This document shows, in pieces, positions 12,301-25,019 of a stretch of 64,000 nucleotides of DNA (its first letter is position 1; every line of letters starts with the position of its first letter). A model generated the notes under the pieces. That model was given only the letters and a program-made list of their open reading frames with translations. It made no database searches and was not told the origin of the DNA. Location: assembly GCA_003550325.1 (NCBI GenBank), contig QKWP01000075.1:63924-127923 (forward strand), written 5' to 3'. Origin of the DNA: Gigaspora rosea (Eukaryota > Glomeromycota > Glomeromycetes > Diversisporales > Gigasporaceae). The position numbers and the translations under genes were made by a program.

Positions 12301-12533
12301 TCTTTCTAAAATTTTTTATAATTTTAACAAAAAAATTGGTAAAAGCCGTAAAAAAATCGTCCTTTTTGAAAATAATTTCTACCCTTTCCTATTTTCCTGT
12401 CTTATTATTATAAAATTAATCGCCTGTGACGAGTGTCCTGTACATTTTACCAATCATTTTGTTTATATGATGAGAAAATGATGAAATTGTTCAAATTATT
12501 ACAGATTATGATAATATTGATATGACATATCGT

Positions 12534-12786
12534 TATACATGGTGTCTAAATTACTCCTCTTAATAAAAATTATTTCGACATTTTGCCTGTCGAAATCAAT
12601 TTTCCTTAATGGCGAAATTAATTTTTTTAGTTGTGAAATTTTTAGTGAAATTATTTGAATTCTTTATGTCAAAATACATTAGATAGTATAGATACTGTGT
12701 GGAATTTTCATATAAACAAACTAGCAATGTCGGAATATTTGGCGAAATTACTTTTTTTAAAAAATTAATTTAGACACTCATGTATA
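12534..12786. mobile_element. MITE with exact 8-bp target duplication (hAT-type)
   Basis: The 253-bp element has terminal inverted repeats TATACATGGTGTCTAAATTA and, read from the right end, TATACATGAGTGTCTAAATT. The 8-bp duplication CATATCGT is exact at 12526-12533 and 12787-12794. Eight-base duplications point to hAT or P-type transposition. GGCGAAATTA occurs near both arms. No coding. Confidence 0.75.
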
Positions 12787-13213
12787 CATATCGTGCGAGT
12801 GTTTAATACCAGTACGATCAAGTTCTTGTGTAACATGAAAGTGAGAGGCGTTCAACTTTTTTGATGTTCGCTATGCTGATTTTTGAAGAATCCTTTTTTA
12901 GTATGAGTAAAATGGTTTTCATTTTTCCAATTTTGGTAGGGGTTATGGTAATTTTCACAATACGGGATGATGACACGTGCATACGTTGAACGATGGTGTG
13001 GGAAATAATTCGTAAATATGTTGTGATCGGTGGATAAAGATCATATTATGTACTTATTAAAAATGGCATTTATATGTTGTAATTGACTAATAGTATCGGA
13101 AACTTTTTTTGAAATTATGCCTGTTTAGTATTGCTAATTAATGCATGCGTGATCTGATTTTGAAATGTAATCTTATGTAATCTTATATCGAGTAATAATA
13201 AAATACTGCTTTT

Positions 13214-13923
13214 GAAGGGTGTGGCGCATTAGAGAAGTGGTCAAGGTGTCACCCCCCAAGCGGCAGGTTGACAGTTCGAATCCCACTGGCGACGTTTTGA
13301 AGTTAAATCTGCGTTCGGTGATTGTGGCTTATGAGCGGTTGGGTGCTAAACCTGTAACCTTGGTTCCACCATCTTGAATGGGAGCCTGCGGGCGCAATGA
13401 TGTATGTGTTACATCGCAAATCCAGGGAACCGGAAAAAACCCACAAGAACCCGTTTGGCAAGACCCGAGTTAGGAGGTAGTGAAAATCGGTCCTACGGTA
13501 TGCACCAGAGAAGGCGGATACTACGATCGGAACGAACCTAATAAGGGCAAGTAGCCTCGGTTACCAAATCCGGGCAATGGTACATGTATGGGACATGAAA
13601 TTTGTTCCGGTAGGCTCTTGTGCGAGGGTAAAGTAGCCCTTAGGTCGTCGAATTTAAAAGGGTTGTGGCCCACAATATCTGCATTAAATGTAGTGCATCG
13701 GTAGTAATAGGAGGACCATGAACCAGAGGGTTTAAATAGACAATTCCCGTAGTTGGGTTGTAGGTATGGCAGCTAGTGTAGAACCTTCAGGCGGACTACT
13801 TAAATTAGGCACCAAAAGTGCACGTGTGGCTAGTTGTATCCTCATTCATGTAACAAATATTACGTCACTATAACTCATAATAAAATCCCGGCCATAGCAC
13901 ACGGCCTCTAAACTTAAAAAAAA
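13214..13923 (+). mobile_element. tRNA-derived SINE, 710 bp, with 17-bp target duplication
   Basis: The head looks like a tRNA of the Ser/Leu kind with both RNA polymerase III promoter boxes: an A box around 13236-13247 (AAGTGGTCAAGG) and a B box around 13272-13282 (AGTTCGAATCC). A long GC-richer body unrelated to tRNA follows, then an A-rich tail (AAACTTAAAAAA). The 17-base duplication AATAAAATACTGCTTTT is exact at 13197-13213 and 13924-13940, which marks target-primed integration by a LINE machinery. The body is long for a SINE and its base composition stands out from the AT-rich surroundings. The exact duplication suggests a fairly recent insertion. Confidence 0.85.
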
Positions 13924-14049
13924 AATAAAATACTGCTTTTTATTACGATATATAAAACTGTTTAAGTCCTTGTATTCCTAATAAAGGAGTACGTAATCGA
14001 TGTTTGATGGTTTATCATTATCGATACCGATAAAATGCTTTTGGCACTT

Positions 14050-14430
14050 TGCCGTTTTTGATTTGCCATATCCAGAAAGCGTAATCAGACCGAGAGACAT
14101 TTAAAATATGAATAGTAATATATGATCATTTGCGTGTTAAATGTCGTAATAAATTGCTTAAATAATTGCTCACTAATTTCTCACGGACCTGATTCGTAAT
14201 TTATCTATCTCTATGAATTAATGATCAGTTGCCATTTATTTAAAAAAATTGGCTTTCGTTTATTACGCGCGTTTTGTATTTTTAGATTTAAAAAATCGAC
14301 TTCCATTCATTATGCGCACTTTGTCTTTGAAATTAGATTGTGATATGGACAACGTTAATAACATGTTATTACAGTAAATCATGATAGAAGCTATAATAAT
14401 CTCAACGCGAACTAACTCAACCCTAACAAC
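14050..14430 (+). repeat. Segmental duplicate of 17620-18090 (without the MITE)
   Basis: Aligns with 17620-18090: TTTGATTTGCCATAT, then ATGAATTAATGATCAG against ATGAATTAATAATAAG, then CATTATGCGCACTTTGT against CATTATGCACACTTTGT. The 17.6-kb copy holds a pogo-like MITE that this copy lacks. Confidence 0.6.
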
Positions 14431-16560
14431 ATATTATGATTATTAGAATAACGAGCAAGTTTTGTATGAGAATTTTTATGGTAATTCTTGATAGAAACCA
14501 CAATAATTTCTTTGCAAACTCAACTTTAAAATGTATTATATGCAAATAAGTTTGTAACAGAATTTTTATAGTAATTCATGATAGAAATTGTATAATTATA
14601 ATACACCTTTTCATTATTACTGATTTAACCTATAATGGCTTACCTATAATTACATGCTGCATGTTGTGAGAGTGGTGGGTATCGGGTATACAGTTAAAAA
14701 CTACTACTATCTAATTAAACCAATGTCTTTAAATCATGCAAGACTCTTGAATTGGTAGGCAAAAAGGACGTGGTTGATTTGGTTCAGGTTTTACTGCAGC
14801 GTGGTCAAATGAAGTTAAATATTTCCAGATTTCTTGTGAATAGTTCTTCTGAAGGTGCTTCAACTGTCACTCTATTTATATAATTCTTCTTCTTTATTCT
14901 AGCTGCAAGGGTTGAAAGGCCCCAATGCAATCATTAATAATATTATTAATGATCATCACGTGACAAGGGCAAAATTAGATAATGCAATGATCAATAGATC
15001 AGATTAATTATTCGATAAATTAGGTAATCAAAGCTTTAATCGATTTATGTTTTTATATAAAGGGTGATTAATTCGATCTTTTTCTTTTAACTGAGTTATA
15101 CTAAATGGAGTTCAAAATGCAGGTTACGAAGTCACAACTAATGACACAACCTTATTTAAAATAACAAATATTCTACAGGTGCAAGGTAAAGTCAACAACA
15201 ATTTTGGATTAAGAGAAACTTACATACTGTAATTATTAGAATAATGAGCAAGTTTTGTATGAGAATTTTTCATAGTAATTCTTGACAGAAGCCACAATAA
15301 TTTCATTGCAAACTCAACCTTAAAACATATTTTATGCCAAGTAAGTTTGTAACAGAATTTTTAATAGTAATTCACAATAGGAATTGTGATAATTATAATA
15401 CATACTAATTTACCTTTTTATCATTACCAATATATACTACAATGGCTTGTCCATAATTGCATGCTGCATGTTGTGAGAGTAGTAGATAATGTTATATAGC
15501 TAAAAACTACTATTATCTAATCAAACTAATGTCTTTTAATCATGCAAGACATTTGAACCTTGAAATGGTAAGCAAAAAAGGTGTGATTGATTTAGTCTGG
15601 GTCTTGAGGTTCTTTTAGAATCTTGCTGCAGCATGGTCAAACAAAGTTAAGTATTTCTGGATTTCTTGTGAATACTTCTTCGGAAGGTAGTTTAACTGTC
15701 ACTTCATTTATATAATTCTTTTTTTTATTCTAGCCACAAGGTTGATAGGCCCTAAAACAATTGTTAACATTATTAATGATCATCATGTAATAAAGGGTGA
15801 AATTAGATGATGCAGTGATTAATCTAACAATGGAATGGATTAATTATTCGATAAATCAGGTAATTAAAGGTTTAAATGATTTGTGTTTTTATATAAAAGT
15901 GGTAATTCGATCTTTTTTTAACTGGGTTATACTAAATGTACAGTTTACGAAGTCACAACTAATGATGCAACCTTAATTAGAATAACAAATGCCCTATGGG
16001 TCAAGGTAAATTCAATAAGCAATTTATTACACCAATTTTGAATTAAAAGAAACTTATATATTATGATTATTAGAATAATGATCAAGTTTTGTATAAGAAT
16101 ATTTTACAGTAATTCTTGATAGAAACCACAATAATTTCATTGCAAACTCAACCTTAAAATGTATTATATGCCAAGTAAGTTTGTAACAGAATTTTATAGT
16201 AATTCATAATAGGAATTGTAATAATTCTAATACATACTAATTCACCTTTTTATTATTACCAATATATACTACAGTGGCTTATCTATAATTGCATGCTGCA
16301 TATTGTAAAAGTGGTGGGTATCGGTATTTGGCTAAAAACTACTATTATCTAATCACATCTATGTCTTTTAATTATGCAAGACTTTTGAACCTTGAAATGG
16401 TAGGCAAAAAGGGCATGATTGATTTGGTCAGAATCTCGATATTCTTTTAGGATATTGCTGCGACGTGGCCAAATGAAGTATAGTATTCCTGTAATTTCTT
16501 GTGAATAGTTCTTCTATTGGTGGTCAACTGTCACTTTATATTAAGTTTAGCTGTCATTAT
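14431..16560 (+). repeat. Three-copy tandem repeat, period about 0.8 kb
   Basis: Units begin at about 14431, 15224 and 16056 with ATTAGAATAATGAGCAAGTT. Each contains satellite-like text, then ATTGCATGCTGCATGTTGTG, TACTATTATCTAATCA, GGTAGGCAAAAAGG, TTTCTTGTGAATAGTTCTTC and CAACTGTCAC. The third unit stops near 16555. Units differ by substitutions and indels (roughly 85 percent identical). No ORF is conserved among them. Confidence 0.75.
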
Positions 16561-17619
16561 TAATTGAAATATTTAATTCTAATTAATTTCCTTTAAATTG
16601 CAATAATCATATCAGTTTTTTAAGTGAATAAAAATAAGAAATAGGTAATTATGTCTGGTATAAAGATTTATTTGGGAAGTATAACTAAAAATTAGCTGCG
16701 CAAGCAGCCAATTATTAGTTATACTTCCCTATTAGGTTTCATTTTGTTAGCGAATCTACACTTCCAGTTTTTATTCGAGTTAACGTATGTATAACAGACG
16801 TAATTTAACAGATTAAAAAGATAGCGAAACAGGACAAAAGCACCTTACAAAGCCTGCATAGTAGGCAGGTTTATGAGCTGGGTGCAGCAAAAGTAGAGTG
16901 ACAAGTGGAGATTATGAGATTCCAAATAGAGATTCGAACAGGTGAGTATAATATAACACAATTTCTGCAAATAGCAACTATAGGACCTAGGCAAATCGAT
17001 ACAAAATGATGCAAGTACAAGTAGAAAGGGAATGCTCCAACAGCTACACTAGGAGTAGTCAATACTGTGGCGATAAAGAACATAATCGCAACCTGATCCC
17101 ATCAATCTGACATTTTTATAATAATTGCCAAGTTCTGTGAGTCACATTTCATATTAAAGGCCAGCATGCATTATGCAGGTAAAAAACTACCAGCCAATAT
17201 CATACATCACAGAATCAACTGCTTGCAGTGGTGCCTGGCACAACCTCAGTTGCTATTTTCGGGAGCATATCCATTTCAATTTCAATTATACATAAATCAT
17301 GTTTACTTTCCATTTACAAAATCAATAAAGTATTATCCTAGTATATTAGACCAGATTATCCAAATTGAATTGTGTATACAATACTTTTTGATTAAATAAA
17401 TTGTAGTAGGCTATTAAACCTTCTTGATAAAAATAAGCTATTAGATTCATAGTGTTTACTGTACCTGCAGGCTGTAGTTCCATTTTGTTCATGGTGCATA
17501 TAAAAATCAGTGCAACAACTTAAACTATTTGAACAAAATAGCTGAAATCTGATGGTCCGAACTTGGTTGTACTGGTCCTGCGTGGTATCACATGCTGCAC
17601 AGCTATCTTATTATTTATT
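16561..17619. other. Intergenic stretch with one strong hairpin
   Basis: A 58-bp hairpin lies at about 16674-16731: GGGAAGTATAACTAA and TTAGCTGC, a 4-base loop, then the complement. It may be a tiny MITE or a structured site. The small ORFs at 16871-17083 (-) and 17166-17399 (+) show no family resemblance or codon pattern, and I do not call them genes. Confidence 0.5.
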
Positions 17620-17685
17620 TGTTTGCCATTTTGATTTGCCATATTCAAAAACCATAATTAGGATGTGATAATGATTTTGCGTATA

Positions 17686-17858
17686 CAGTCAGACCCCCTA
17701 AATGCTACCTCCTAAATGCAACACCTCTCTAAATGCACATTCTTTCTTGGGCCCAACTAATATTACATATATAGATTTTTACCTCTCTAAATGCAATACC
17801 TCTCTAAATGCACATGCTAGAGTGGTCCTGATGATGTGCATTTAGGGAGGTCTGACTG
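17686..17858. mobile_element. Pogo/Tigger-like MITE with TA target duplication
   Basis: The ends are CAGTCAGACCCCCTAAATGC and, in inverse, CAGTCAGACCTCCCTAAATG; TA flanks both sides (17684-17685 and 17859-17860). Internal CTCTCTAAATGCA copies repeat the end motif. CAGT termini with TA duplication fit pogo/Fot1 elements. It is inserted into the duplicate of 14050-14430, which supplies an empty-site comparison. Confidence 0.8.
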
Positions 17859-18059
17859 TAATCATTTTATATAATTAATGTTATAAAAGATTCATTATTA
17901 TTCATAATTGATCTATTACTGTATTACTATGAATTAATAATAAGCTGTCATTTATTTATGTTTTTTTTAAAAAAAATCAACTTTTGTTCATTATGCACAC
18001 TTTGTATCTGAAATTAGATTAACTGAGATATGAATAACATTAATAACATGCATTAATTA

Positions 18060-18640
18060 GTCACATACTGTGTATTGCCAGAATGGTAAAGTTTATAACA
18101 GTAACTTTTATAATAGAAATTATAATAATTTCAATGTGAACTAACTCAATCCTAACCAATATTGTGATTATTAGAATAGCAAGCAAGTTTTGTATGAGAA
18201 TATCTTAAAATAGTTCATGATAGAAACCACAATAATTTTGATGCAAACATAACCTTAATATGTATTATCAGCTGAGTAGGTTGTAACAGAATTTTTTATA
18301 GTAATTCATGATAGAAATTATGATAATTCTAATACAAACTAATTCAACCTTTTATCATTACTAATATAAGCTACAATAATTTTTCATAATTACATGCTGC
18401 ATATCGTTTGAATAATGAGAAGGTTCGTAACAAAATTTTTACAGTAACTAACAATGCCCTTAATATATATCAACTGAATTTTTTTAGCTATATTGAATAT
18501 GAGAGGATTTTGTAGCAGGATTTTACAGTAATTCACAATAGAAATCACAATTTCAATTCGAATTAACAACCTTAATCACATATTATGGTCAAGTAAGTTT
18601 GTAACAGAATTTTTTATAGTAACTCATAATGGATAATTCC
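18060..18640 (+). repeat. Diverged ~105-bp satellite, block C
   Basis: About five units with the order TTAGAATAGCAAGCAAGTTT, TGTAACAGAATTTTTATAGT, AATTCATGATAGAAAT and ATAATTTCAATGCAAACTAA. Confidence 0.65.
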
Positions 18641-19510
18641 TAGTGATACAGGCTGACCTCGACCCATCAGCCGGGCGGGCGGGCCGGCCCTTGACCCATA
18701 TCCTGCAGGTCAGCCCAGCTGGGATATAGTTAAATTTTTTTTCGCCTGATAATTATTTAATTAAATTAGTGCTTGCAGTCGATAAGACCAAAATCGAATA
18801 GGCGACTTTTCTAGTCGATATTTATAAATTAACTAGTCGATTAGGAGTTCTGATTGCATGTTCTTTTCGCTGATTAAAGCACTGATTGTCGATTATAAGT
18901 TAGTAAACCACCGTCATATATTATCACTTTGATTTCCAACTATGAGAAATAACCCGGTATATCACCGGCCATAAGAGGACTCATCGGACCCTCTTATAGC
19001 CACTTCTTTTTTGCAGATATAGTAAATCCTCCATATATATGCATCACATGCACTATTCCTACCTAGGATTGCATGTCACTATGTCCAATTTGTTTTCAAT
19101 TTTTTTTGGGCATATGTCCAATTGAAAATGGACATATGTTCAAAAAAAATTGAATCCAATTGGACACAGTGATGTGCCATCCCTGCTTCTAATTTATGTT
19201 ACATTATATTGTATGTGTGCTTATGATGTGATGATCATTATATCGACTAACTAAAGTCGATTTTTTGAGATCAACTATTATCATTATCTCAAGCATCCCC
19301 ATAGTGTAATTTTTGAGTAATCGAAATATTGCACAAGTATTATGACATAATTTTAACTATTTTCATATATTTTCATATTGAGAAGATCAAATTATAAGCC
19401 TTCTTGTTTGACTGAAAGATCTTTTAACAATATGATCGGCCCGGTCGACCGAGATTAATTCTAGCAGCCGGGTCAGTCCGAGAATTTGACATCGGCCCGA
19501 TCACTAATAA
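18641..19510. other. Region bounded by GC-rich inverted words, possible decayed element
   Basis: The left edge reads TAGTGATACAGGCTGACC and a GGGCGGGCGGGCCGGCCC island; the right edge has GACATCGGCCCGATCACTA. The shared TAGTGAT at the two outer ends suggests terminal inverted repeats of an old element about 0.86 kb long, but no target duplication was found. A 100-bp palindrome sits at 19068-19172 (TGTCACTATGTCCAATT with its approximate complement), centred on a TTGGGCATATGTCC motif. The minus ORF 19424-19708 has no recognisable content. Confidence 0.35.
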
Positions 19511-19780
19511 TTCCAATACAACGAACTCACTTTCATTGTTACTGGGATGGCATGCAAGTTTTGTAACAATAGCCCACAAATATTTTATGTCAATCCTTGA
19601 ATGACAGGAATCAATAAACGACGCATAACATATATACGTATTCTGATCCGATTTTAAATGGTTGTGCTTTAATAAGTTCAAGTCCAGTACAAATAAAAAG
19701 CAAAACAACTAATTTAAATAAATTTTTACCAAAGGATCGAACTAAATTGAAATCTTACTTTGACTGCGTTGTTTTTTTTA

Positions 19781-19893
19781 TTTTAGCAATTCTTCTCAAT
19801 TTAATTAAAAGAGAAGAGCTTCATGCTTTTTTTTAATTTTAGCAATTCTTCTCAATTTAATTAAAAGACAAGAGCTTCATGCTTTTTTCAAAA
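19781..19893 (+). repeat. Tandem duplication of a 57-bp unit
   Basis: TTTAGCAATTCTTCTCAATT, then TAATTAAAAGAGAAGAGCTT and CATGC, occurs twice in a row with one or two changes. Confidence 0.75.
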
Positions 19894-21693
19894 AAGCATG
19901 TCCTTTAAAATCCATCAAGTTGTTTACTCGGGACAATTCGAGAGCAAGAGACCCTAGTACAATGACGCCGAAATTTATGGATCTACAAATTTCCATAATT
20001 TTTAAGGAATCTTTAGTTTTGAGATATCAAAATAAACCAAAAATTTGAGATTTTTAAAAATTATAATTCATAAATTTGGTCATATTTCAAATTTTTCCGC
20101 AAATAAGCTAAAATTTATCGGGAAATTCGGTAAACAATAAATTACATAAAATGCAAGCACGTCAGGTGGAAGGTTTGGAATATCATAATAAAAGTTGATT
20201 TCTCAAAATTTTCAAAAAATTTCATGAAATTAAGGATAAAGTTTTTTTGATACAGAATACCGGAAAATTCCAAAAATCGGTCAAAAAACTAGAAATATCC
20301 ACAATTTTCAAGTTATCCAAAAAAAAACCCCAGCACCCAGTGATTTTTACACCATGTGAAATCACACAATAACATCATTTATTTACTGTACCAGCATTAA
20401 AAATTAGCCCAAACTATTAGGTGCCACACAGGTTAATTACCGGTAATTAAAGTTATGTCAGCTACATTTATTTTATTATGATCAGGTTTTTTATCAACGA
20501 AAATTAAAATAAATTTTTCTTACATAATTTTACTTTATTCAATTATAAAGAAAAGAGCAAAATTCTAAAGGTATCATTCTTATTTTCTAAATTTTTCAAT
20601 TGAAACCTTTCAACAGAACTGTTCAAAGTAACTATTGTCGTGGTAATTTACAGTATGCGAGTGTCTTTGTTGATTTTCCCTTTCGAATACAACTCGCTTG
20701 GCTAATATATTCTACTGAAATACCATTCAAGTACTCCACTAACTCGTCACATTACTACTGTGATGACCATTTAGTATATTGATAAGATCGTTTTTGCTAA
20801 AAATGGTCGTCTAAAATGGAGCAGAATGACGCGCATCTGACCAAACAATTTATAGAATTTTGATGATTAGGTGGAAAAACAAGAAAAGCGAAACCGCTGA
20901 ATAATGCAAAAACGGAGTCCAAATTATAGTTGGTGGTAGAATAATTCGGCAAATAAATACGGTTATTGCAAGTGATTATTTGCCTTAATAATTTTTAATT
21001 TTGTGCCACAATGCCGCAATGCCACAATGCTGTAATGCCATAATGCCGTAATGCCGTAATGCTATAATGCCGTTGTATCTAAATATTATATTTCTTTGTG
21101 TTAAATTATAGCCGTTAGGTCAGTATGATGAAGAAAGACGAAACAAAACAAAGTCACTGCCGAAATGTGAAATCCCAAATTCACCTGACGAAAGATGAAA
21201 CTAAAATTGTAAAGACGAAACCCTAGAACACCCGCCAAAAAACAAATAAAAAAAATCGAATATTGTTTGTTTTGTCTCTATTTGTGGGTATAATATTATG
21301 AAGAATATGACGGGCATTGCCCTTCAGCTATCGAGCGACCCTATGCAGTCTCTACGAGCATCGGGGGGGGGTTTGTTTAATTGTTCATGGTTGTCGTCAA
21401 GACAAGCTATTATTATTCATGTGACTGTCATCCCGACAAGTCACAATTTTATGACTGACGTCACAGCAAGCATTCAATCAAATGTTGCATCACTTCGGGT
21501 CGAGATATAATCGGAACGAAAGTTAAGTTGCGATTGTCAATTTTCCCAACAAAATCTCGAAATATTGTCGTATTGTTACATTTTCATATATTTATGGGCT
21601 ATAGCAGTGGCATTTTTCTCACATGACCAGTAAATTTGAAGGCCGCCCTGGTGGATTCTTATAAAAATCAAATGAAACTAACACACTTTAATT
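19894..21693. other. Intergenic stretch with an 8-bp tandem repeat
   Basis: An 8-bp unit (ATGCCGTA and variants ATGCCACA, ATGCTATA) repeats about eight times at 21009-21072. A palindrome TTAATTACCGGTAATTAA lies at 20432-20449. AAGACGAAAC words recur at 21130-21225. ORFs at 20600-20782 and 21298-21510 have no family resemblance. Confidence 0.5.
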
Positions 21694-24070
21694 ATCTTAT
21701 ATTATAAAAGTTATAACTGTCTGGCCGTTTAAAGCAATCTGATTGGTCAAATTTGTGTACCGTGATCAGGATCGTCATCAGGTGATCTATGCATATCGGG
21801 ATTAATTACCATTGCACAGTAACTAATATCTATATCTATATATTATTAAAATTCGGTCAATTTCGGTACTTATGTAACCAATCGTATACGTAAACAAGTT
21901 CAGAAGTGATAAACATATTGTATTCTTGCTCATTTCAACAAAGTTCATTTACCCTAGATAGACAAGAATTGTTAATTAAACTATTAATAAAAAATAACAT
22001 GTATATAAATTGTAGGTAATATAACAGATTTATATATTCTAACACGCATATATAAAACAAGTGCTAAAATTTGATCAAAAACACAACCATCGACGCGTAC
22101 AATTCAATTTCAGTTATCGTGATCCGGTTCATTATTCATGAGTGCTGACTTATATTATAAAAAAATAATATGTATTTGTTATAAAATAAATTTTCGAACT
22201 TTCGATTTTACCCCTTACCACTTACCAGATTAGTCTCTATAATATCACATACGATATGTAATCACAATCAATAATATCACAAATTTTTCACTAGTTGAAT
22301 CTAATAAATAATAAATAAGCTTGAAAACACCTGAAGTCACATTTTTTTCTCTTGGTATTATTCTATACATTTCAGGTTCATTTCGGATTTTTATCTGTGC
22401 ACTTTTTTTTANNNNNNNNNNNNNNNNNNNNNNNNNNNNNNNNNNNNNNNNNNNNNNNNNNNNNNNNNNNNNNNNNNNNNNNNNNNNNNNNNNNNNNNNN
22501 NNNNNNNNNNNNNNNNNNNNNNNNNNNNNNNNNNNNNNNNNNNNNNNNNNNNNNNNNNNNNNNNNNNNNNNNNNNNNNNNNNNNNNNNNNNNNNNNNNNN
22601 NNNNNNNNNNNNNNNNNNNNNNNNNNNNNNNNNNNNNNNNNNNNNNNNNNNNNNNNNNNNNNNNNNNNNNNNNNNNNNNNNNNNNNNNNNNNNNNNNNNN
22701 NNNNNNNNNNNNNNNNNNNNNNNNNNNNNNNNNNNNNNNNNNNNNNNNNNNNNNNNNNNNNNNNNNNNNNNNNNNNNNNNNNNNNNNNNNNNNNNNNNNN
22801 NNNNNNNNNNNNNNNNNNNNNNNNNNNNNNNNNNNNNNNNNNNNNNNNNNNNNNNNNNNNNNNNNNNNNNNNNNNNNNNNNNNNNNNNNNNNNNNNNNNN
22901 NNNNNNNNNNNNNNNNNNNNNNNNNNNNNNNNNNNNNNNNNNNNNNNNNNNNNNNNNNNNNNNNNNNNNNNNNNNNNNNNNNNNNNNNNNNNNNNNNNNN
23001 NNNNNNNNNNNNNNNNNNNNNNNNNNNNNNNNNNNNNNNNNNNNNNNNNNNNNNNNNNNNNNNNNNNNNNNNNNNNNNNNNNNNNNNNNNNNNNNNNNNN
23101 NNNNNNNNNNNNNNNNNNNNNNNNNNNNNNNNNNNNNNNNNNNNNNNNNNNNNNNNNNNNNNNNNNNNNNNNNNNNNNNNNNNNNNNNNNNNNNNNNNNN
23201 NNNNNNNNNNNNNNNNNNNNNNNNNNNNNNNNNNNNNNNNNNNNNNNNNNNNNNNNNNNNNNNNNNNNNNNNNNNNNNNNNNNNNNNNNNNNNNNNNNNN
23301 NNNNNNNNNNNNNNCTAATTATTCTAATTAAAAAAGATGACATATTACCTTTTCTTATTCATTTTATTTTTATTCCAATTAACTATTTATCAATATCGTC
23401 ATTGATAATTTTACAATCATTTTGCCATGTGTTCATGACATATCAAATTACTATGGAGATGAAACAATTTGGCCCATATATTTAAGAAATATCAAAGATA
23501 AGCAGATTGTCATTAAGAGTTAAAATTATTTAGCAGCACAAAATTTCTTTATACTGTTAGTTTTAAGCTAAATGGTATTAAATCCAAGTGGGTTAAACTG
23601 TTAGGCGCATTAAACAATTAATTGTTAAAAAAAAAACTTTTTTTCTAGGCGGTTTCAATTTTTGATTGTAAAATATAAAAAACTTTTAATAAAATAATCT
23701 AAAAAAAAATACGAATAAAAAAATTAATTTAAGCACGTAGTACTCTAAAGTTTTAATGTCTGTCTGTCACATTTAAACAATTTGATTGGTCGAATTTGGG
23801 TACCGTGATCAGGATCATCAGTTGATCTACATCAGGTGATCTACATGTTATATACTTCGATTAACTTTAGTAATAATTTATATGCCACCAACAACACAAT
23901 CAGTACGAACGATCTAATCTTACCACGTTTCTAAAAACTGCACCACCATTTACTGCGTGGATCAAATGTTTATAATTAATAAATCAACGTTAATAGTTAA
24001 GATTTTATGTCTATAATTTTTTTTTGTATAATTAATATAGCACGGACGAAAGGACGTGCCTAACTACTAG
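21694..24070 (+). mobile_element. Possible Helitron-like region with a well-formed 3' end
   Basis: The right end has the hairpin GCACGGACGAAAGGACGTGC (24040-24059), eight spacer bases and CTAG|T at 24067-24071, which fits a Helitron 3' terminus. A candidate left end is A|TCTTATATTATAAAAGTT at 21694. About 120 bp near the left end (TGTCTGGCCGTTTAAAGCAA, GATTGGTCAAATTTG, GTACCGTGATCAGGATC, CAGGTGATCTA) recurs near 23755-23870, so two elements or an internal duplication may be involved. The middle is an assembly gap, so content and true length are unknown. Confidence 0.4.
22412..23314. other. Assembly gap of 903 N
   Basis: Run of undefined bases. Any reading frame crossing it is meaningless. 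Confidence 1.
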
Positions 24071-24077
24071 TATATCA

Positions 24078-24600
24078 TAGATGCTAGAATAAAGAGTAAG
24101 CTTTATAACAAAATTTTTGCAGTAAATCACGGTAGAAATCACAACAATTCAAATGCAGACTAATAGATCTTAATCAGATATTGTCGCTACTGGAACAATG
24201 AGTAAGTTCTAGAACAGAATTATTTGCAGTAACTCATGATAGGAATCATGACAATCTTATTATACTGTAATTACTAGAATAGCAAGTAAGTTTTGTACGA
24301 AATTATTTCAGTAAGTCATGATAGAAATCATGATAATTCCAATGCAAACTAGCTCATATTAATCGCATATTGTGGTTACTGGAATAGCTAGTAGATATGA
24401 ACAGAATTCTTTTTAGTAACTCATAATAGATATCATATTAATTTCACTGCAAACTAACTCAAACTTCTCATATATTGTGATTACTAGAATAACAAGTAGG
24501 TTTTGTAACAGAATTTTTTATCATAACTAATCATAGAAATCAGGATAATTCTCATATAAACTAATTCTATATTAATTACATATGGCAGTCACCGTATTGC
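24078..24600 (+). repeat. Diverged ~105-bp satellite, block D
   Basis: About five units with AGAATAAAGAGTAAGCTTTA, AATCACGGTAGAAATCA and related words; the same family as blocks at 3.1, 14.3, 18.1 and, in inverse, 51.6-52.2 kb. Confidence 0.65.
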
Positions 24601-25019
24601 AATAGTAACAGATAAAATGGCATAAAACATAGAATAGTTAATTAGAGCTCACTTACTTGCAGTAAAAAAGATTGTTACAAATTTTATACACAACCTGGAA
24701 GCATATAAAAATCTCGTCCAAAAACATTGTCCTTAAATATAACACTACAAAATAACTAATAAATATGTAAAGACTATAAACTAAACAGCAAACGATTTCT
24801 CAGCATCAGATACTGTTTAATAATATGAAATCGGAATTGCAACTAATTACACTATGATTAATATATAAAGGTCAGCATACATTAATACCTAGTTTACTTC
24901 AAAAAATTTCAATTTTTCTGCTAAAATTTATTATTTACTTTTAAACGCAATAGCTTATTGTATAATCTTATTAATTCATTAACGTAAAAATGGGAGTTTT
25001 ATTTAAAAAAAAAAAAAAG

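Noticed and set aside
13214-13300. Functional tRNA gene
   Set aside because: The A and B boxes are present, but acceptor arms pair poorly and the sequence runs on into a 700-bp body with a 17-bp duplication, so it is a SINE head.
16871-17399. Small ORFs on both strands
   Set aside because: No family resemblance, and similar lengths are expected by chance.
22321-23485. Three long open frames
   Set aside because: They are open only because of the run of N.
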